Program-made: the position numbers and the translations under genes
Shown: positions 58,536-64,000 of the stretch, in pieces
Position numbering within the stretch: position 1 is the first letter of the stretch
How the letters are laid out: each line of letters begins with the position of its first letter
The notes under the pieces: model-generated
The model's input: the letters and a program-made list of their open reading frames with translations, nothing else
What the model was told of the DNA's origin: nothing
The model's database searches: none
NCBI GenBank assembly: GCA_037903355.1
Contig: JBAJFE010000005.1
Coordinates: 682,001-746,000 of the forward strand
DNA length: 64,000 bases
Source: Trichuris trichiura
Taxonomy: Eukaryota > Nematoda > Enoplea > Trichinellida > Trichuridae
Direction of reading: 5' to 3'

Positions 58536-60305
58536 ATGGTGTACAAAATTCTACTCTGGCTGTTTCTGAACTTTGCCGAGTCAACGGTCCATCCTTGCTA
58601 TCGCCCTCAATCAAAACAGGTAACAACCATATAGAAGAGTACTTACGGTCTAATAAGAGCATGAGAGTATGTTAAATTAACCTAACATAACTACGTGCAG
58701 CAAAGACCTGCTAGCTCCTTAAACCATGCAAAAATTTCTATGTTAGCAAAAAACAAGGATGAAGTTGAAAAAATGCCTCAAATTGGAATTTTTAGGAAAG
58801 CGATGTGTTGGATATCCCGGATGCCCACAGCAAAAATTTGCTACAAATATTTATGAGGGAGTACAACAGTCGAACGTGTCCGGAAGCTATGCTGTGGGCC
58901 CTATACGGAATATCCGTAATAAGAAAAGTTAACAATGAGTATAAAGCAGTTATTGAAATAGCCGAGACCACCTGCACGAAACAAATGGTATGCTTACAAT
59001 GTAATAAAATACTAGGTGTCGCGTAATGGAGGTATGCGCTTTAACGCTCAAATACTTTGCATGACTTTCGACTTTTTCTGCTCATTGTAAAGAATGATAG
59101 AGCACATCCGGTCGTCAACGTCTTGAATTAATAGCTTACTGTAATGTAATTCATTTTAACATAATGTGAACGCAGTATTTAGCTGCAGCTAGTGGCTACG
59201 CTTAGCGCTTACTTTTCCAGCCGCCAAATGCGAAATGTCGATTTTTCAACGGTGCTCACAAAAGGCAATGCAGAGTTGCAATAGAGCCGTCAGTCAAGAG
59301 AACACGTATGTTGTGCGAACAGATGAAAGAAATTGAAAAGGTAGGGTCAAAGTTAACTTGACTTTCATCTAAAGCAGACGACTTCATAATACGAAACGCT
59401 CACATTGCCGCATACTGTGGGTGCATAATGTTTACAGATGTCCACTTCAAGTACGGTTTACCAAAAATATCAGATTAAAAGATGGTTATGGGATCCCATC
59501 TTTTCGCTGGAAAAAGTTATAGTTGACAACAATGAACATATACTAATGGGCGACGATAATATGCAGTTTATCAGTCGAGATGCAATTGGAAAGCAAGCAG
59601 CTGAAGTACTGAATTGGAAACAGAATATTAGCCGCCTGCTGCTAATGCACTTTGGTGAAGTTGAACTAAGCTACAAAGGTGGCTCTTACGAAGCTGTAGT
59701 GCACTTGGCAGAATCGAACTGCCTTAAGCAGAGGGTAAGCATCATCTCTTAACGCAAGAGTCTAAATATGGCATTGATGCAGGAATAACTCGTCTCAATA
59801 ACTAATGACGAACTTTAGAAACAACTCAACATTATTTCATACGGGTGGCGGGAAAGCTAAGCAGGCAACAATGCTGACTACTCATTTTCAGCCTAAACTT
59901 CGGATAGACACTAAATTCTAATGTAGATGCACTAAGTGTGATAACCTATTAGGAAACGATTTGCAAAACGCGAACCGGCCATTTTTAACAATGTTAACAC
60001 CCGTTCAGCTCCCTGTTGGCATCTTATTATTAATTACCTGTTCAGAAAACACCTCGTTGACTCATGTGTTAACGTAAGCAAAAACTCTACCCGCCTATGA
60101 CCGATTAAAGTGCCGCAATAAAGGTATCCAATTTCAGAACATCAATGTGAATCCATACGAAGAATGCAAATTTGCATATCCAGGAAATTCACTCAGATGC
60201 GTTGCAAATTTATCTATGTATTTTCTGATTGACAGCCCCGTTGTGTGCAGAGTGTCAGACAGAGTACCGCCGAATCGTCATGTGCATACATGGCACAAAT
60301 CATAA
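58536..60305 (+). CDS. Secreted protein with two tandem cystatin-like domains, gene E
   Basis: Paralogue of gene C with the same five-exon phase-0 plan: 58536-58619 (signal peptide MVYKILLWLFLNFAES), 58796-58987 (core 1), 59221-59340 (Cys exon 1), 59438-59734 (core 2, 99 codons against 98 in C) and 60138-60305 (Cys exon 2). The total, 286 residues, equals that of gene C. Core 1 has LQIFMREYNSR and ends AETTCTKQM, with KVNNE where QxVxG belongs. Core 2 shares HFG with gene C core 2 and ends SYEAVVHLAESNCLKQR. Cys exons: KCRFFNG, RQCRVAI, MLCEQ; EECKFAYPG, LRCVANL, VVCRV. Two sequons (NIS, NLS) lie in domain 2. An AATAAA is at 60338-60343. A secreted, disulfide-bonded protein is expected; its target is unknown. 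Confidence 0.74.
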
Positions 60306-62417
60306 CTTACCGAACGGCCCACTGGAAGCGACGATAAAATAAAAGCACTGGGTATAAAACTGTGTTCCGTGCGGCTGAGTGGCATATTCTTATAACCGAA
60401 CAAATTACGCCAAACACGCCATTTCACGTTGCCCGACCGTTGCGTGGGCAAAACCTCTTCATCACAAGCTCAAACTACGAACAGTCGGCGATGACGGCTG
60501 TAATTTATCACCAAAAGATTCGGCAAGTTACCTGATCTAACCTGCGAACACTTTAAACAGCCGCCTTAAAATACCGTAACTAAAATGCGTAATTATTCCG
60601 CAGTGCGGACGACTTCTGCACGGTAATAATTTTTGGGAATTCAATACCGAGGTCTGAGTGGCAATTTCAATAGAACACATGAAAGATTTTTTCGTTCCAG
60701 CAGTAAAAAAAAAGTCTGTCAGAAATATTCGAGTAGACTATTTTTTGGGGTTTAGGACTGTTTATACGCGAAGCATATGAAAATGAAGAAACCCGGCAGC
60801 GCAGATGCAAGCTGTCACGATGCTTATTTGTGCTACAGTTAGGGCAGCGATGGCGAGAGCCCCGCACGCGGGACTGCAAAACGTTAAACTTGCACAAAAC
60901 CCTATTAAGAATAATTAGTTGGGAAATCTATGCTGCTTTAAGAAATTAAATTAGTCGGGACTGACTGAACTTACATTCTGGCAACGGTTTAACAATACTA
61001 ATGCACAAGCGAAGCAGCTTTCCTTGTCGAACGGCAGTTTAAATCTGTGGATCAAAAAGTTATTGCATAAAATAAAAAACACTTACGGAACAGGCAACGA
61101 TGTTTTCGGAAAAACATTAGAGGCACAGCAAAAAAACAGTATCATCTGAACAATTGATGGTCAGGTACGCGCCAGCGTTACGCAGCCGTAATAGCTGTCC
61201 CAGTAACAAAGCATCAAAATGGCTTGATTCGAAGAAATATAAAAGTGCAGAATATTGTATACGAAAAAAGCGGGCAACCAAGAACCCTAAGGTACAGTGA
61301 ATTTATTGATTTGCAGTAGTGAAGATAGCCTCTGAGCAACTAAACTAATTTTGTATCGTTATGAAGCAAACATTTCTCGAATCTAAACGCCGTTAGTAAA
61401 GAAGGGTCAGCTTATGTTCTTTTGCAACGAAATTTGGTTTACAACGAAAGCTCTCTCCAGCATGAGTACAAATCAATGTTTTTTGCGTTCACGACGTTTA
61501 CCAGATTAAAATAGGAAGCAGACTTTCTCGGCACTAGTCACTTTTTCGAAGCTGGCAGACGCACAGTATCGTAATTAGCGATAATCAGGATTCTACAAAG
61601 AGACACGTCATCTTTTATGCTCAGGTACGTTAACGTGGACCGGGCGGTAACAGTCAAACTCAATAAAAAATTTGTTGTAGGAAAACCAGTGAAACTAAAA
61701 AATGTTTAAAGCGACTTACTTACCTTTGATTAATCATTTAGAGTAGTGCTCGACATTCGTGAATGATATTTCAACAGATCTTATCAAAAACCTACTTACG
61801 CTAAACCAAAATCTCTTATTGTCTGTAGACAGCAGAAAACAAAATAAACAAATAATTAAAAGCATTTGCAACCAGTTTAGAACGGGAAATCTTTCTACAA
61901 AAGTAAGCAATCTACTTATTTGCCATTTTAGTTTAAACAACTTTGCGCGACAAGTGGTTGCATTGGTAAGTCGTTCATAAAATTTTAGCGGACTGAATTG
62001 TCGCCATTTTACCTTCACAAACTATCTGACCTTTATTCGCGGCCGATTTAAACCTTTCCTTGATCTATTTAGCACATAATCATTGAAATGAAAAAAATAA
62101 TTGATATTTATAAGTTTTATATAAAAACAACAAGGCTAAAAAGAAAGGAAATCGACTAAAAATCAGAAACCCGCATGAGCTAAGATACGATCGACTTGAA
62201 CTTGATTATCTACAGTATGCGCAACAGATTCCGTTTCGTTGGTTTTCAAAGTAGTCAGGATTATGCTGTTGGCAATTTACAAGTTCAGTGGCTTCTTTGA
62301 AGTGTACGCAATTAAAAATAGGAACGCTTTTTTTAATATGCAAAACGCTACTGCACTTTTAATAATGCTTAGTAAGCGCAGCAAATAGGCAAAAGCGTGC
62401 TTTGGTATTGCATTGCT
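60306..62417. other. Right edge of cystatin-like array
   Basis: No complete gene. Short protein-like frames at 61624-61707 (YVNVDRAVTVKLNKKF) and 61777-61910 (DLIKNLLTLNQNLLLSVDS) sit behind acceptor-like sequences (tttatgctcag, gatatttcaacag) and may be decayed array exons. Neither carries the cysteine motif. Confidence 0.4.
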
Positions 62418-64000
62418 ATGGATCTGCAAGAGCTCTTTCGCAGTTGCCGCACTGGAGACATGGAAAAGTTGAGGTAAGAAGCGGCATTCTCCGTTGGACT
62501 TTTCCAAGATTTATTGTATAGATACCTGGTTGAGGAGAGGGAAGTTATGGTGAATGTACGGGACAAGTGGGATAGTACACCTCTTTATTACGCTTGCCTT
62601 TGCGGCCACTACGACGTGGTCGAATATCTTCTTAATTTGGGTACTCTCCGTTTTCAAAGCCAACGCTTTACAAGGGCCCCAAATGTTTTTGACAGGGGCA
62701 AAATGCCAAGCGAACACATTCGACGGTGAGCGCTGTTTGTACAGCGCGTTGAATCCCGAAATTAAGCAACTACTCTTGGATGTCAAAATGGTTTCTTCAA
62801 ATTTGATACGCAGAGATGCCTATCAGGAATTCCTTCGAAAGCAAGCGCGTTGCGACGATCCTTTCCGGCAATTTCGATTGTTAAATGTCCTTTTGCAGGC
62901 TTTTTGAAAGCGGTGAACATTCGGACTTCACTTTCCGTCTGCTCGGCAATAAGAATTTGCATTTGCATCGTTGTGTTCTCACGGCTCGTTCGGCATTCTT
63001 CCGAGAGAAGTTCTACGGCGCTTGGCGTTACAAAGACAGTATAGCTATGAGAAACAAGCATGTAGACTACTTAACTTCACCGGAGTCTTATATACGAAAA
63101 TGCACTACTTAGGTAAATCCTATAGCATTCGAAGCCCTCATGCGGTATCTGTACACAGGTAAGACAAGTAAACAACAAACTGTTGCCTAAATTAATAAAT
63201 TCAGGCAGTTTGGAATTGCCTATCCACCTCAAAGACGATCTAGTTATGATTGCAAAACAATGCAAAATAGCATCCCTTTTGGAAAAAATGGAAATTTGTT
63301 GTAGAAAAACTCGCCTCTTCGGTAAGGTCGAAAATGATAATCAGGATCAGTTGTTTGAATTAAGAAAGCACAAAACCCGGTACATGCGTCACAAACATAG
63401 TGATCGAACCTACCGCCGATTGTTCCGAGCTGAAGGAAAGTTTTTGTCAGCTTGCCTTTCAAGCAATGCGACAAACGAAAGAGGTTGCACAACTATGGTG
63501 ATCTATTCGTAACGGTAAATTTTTAGAACGACGAAACGGTGGAAATGACCTCATTTTACGACGTCATATTCGAATTAGACTCTTCAAGATTTCGGTGCCA
63601 CCAGGTTTTAAAAAGAGTTCGAATTCTTGCTTAAATAGACTCGAAAAAGTTTCAGGCTTTCTTTTGCCTAAAAAGCGAATACTTCAGAACGTTATTGCAC
63701 TCACCGCTTGTGCGAAGGGAATCCAATATTGGCGCGTGCGATTCCATTAAACTTGGCCAGTTTTCCGATTCCGTATTTAAATACGTAATTATGCACGTGT
63801 ACTGTGAGGATGTGAAGGTTAGCCGATATTTGAATAGTTTTCAGCTTAGATATCTGGTATTTTTTAAACAGCTTGACATCGAAACGGTGGACGACGTTTT
63901 AATGGTAGCAAATTTTTGCCTTCTGCCAGGACTGAAGCGTCAGTGCGGTCTGCTTATGGCGCAACACTTGGATACGCAAAATGTATGCGCCGCACTTCGC
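62418..64000 (+). CDS. ABTB1: ABTB1-like ankyrin and double-BTB protein (partial)
   Basis: Homologue of ABTB1 (BPOZ), a cytosolic adaptor with N-terminal ankyrin repeats and two BTB domains; BTB proteins commonly serve CUL3 ubiquitin ligases. Clear exons: 62418-62473, 62522-62640, 62696-62840, 62899-63061, 63113-63158, 63205 to about 63321, 63527-63604, 63656-63817 and 63872 to the window edge. Seen: MDLQELFRSCRTGDMEKLR; NVRDKWDSTPLYYACLCGHY; ANTFDGERCLYSALN; BTB1 SDFTFRLLGNKNLHLHRCVL then NPIAFEALMRYLYTG; linker MIAKQCKIASLLEKM; BTB2 SFYDVIFELDSSRFRCHQAF then FCLKSEYFRTLL; and LLPGLKRQCGLLMAQHLD. The intron after 62840 has a GC donor. The link between about 63321 and 63527 is unresolved. The gene runs off the right edge, so its 3' end is missing by truncation of the window. 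Confidence 0.9.

Overview
The window is eukaryotic nuclear DNA, most likely from a nematode, and I favour the clade I / Dorylaimia group (Trichuris- or Trichinella-like). The reasons are short phase-consistent introns (mostly about 50-60 nt, some of a few hundred), start codons lying a few bases after a strong 3' splice-acceptor sequence (consistent with spliced-leader trans-splicing or 5'UTR introns), an intronless SoxB gene, and a fax-1/NR2E3-type nuclear receptor. The genus is an inference; no rRNA, tRNA or CRISPR array was seen. Gene models were built by hand from protein homology, splice signals and frame continuity.

Layout. 1-8560 is non-coding as far as I can tell. A single-exon SoxB gene lies on the minus strand at 8561-9520 and is followed by about 8.6 kb without a convincing gene (hairpins, a repeat element, many SOX-like AACAATG words). 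From 18 to 30 kb: glycogenin (+, 18128-21105, with a long alternative terminal exon), an ITM2/BRI BRICHOS membrane protein (-, 22433-23434) and, divergently, the RNA cytidine acetyltransferase NAT10 (+, 24977-29058, about 20 exons). From 30 to 40 kb: an arrestin-domain protein (+, 30977-33729), an unrecognised single-exon helical protein (+, 33987-35096), and the SAGA deubiquitinase-module zinc-finger protein Sgf11/ATXN7L3 (-, 38207-39881). A fax-1/NR2E3-like receptor follows at 42296-44044 (-).

From about 45 to 62 kb the DNA looks AT-richer and holds an array of secreted, very divergent cystatin-fold proteins: two single-domain genes (A, 45957-47586; B, 50570-52236) and two genes with two tandem cystatin-like domains (C, 54731-56370; E, 58536-60305), with probable remnants between them. 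The cystatin cysteines, exon layout and T-x-C-x-K signature are kept, but the protease-inhibiting QxVxG and PW loops are lost; in A and B the first loop carries an N-glycosylation sequon. This is the most unusual part of the window. The window ends inside ABTB1 (ankyrin plus two BTB domains, + strand from 62418).

The genes do not form one pathway: the left and centre are conserved housekeeping and developmental genes, and the cystatin array looks like a lineage-specific expansion of secreted proteins.
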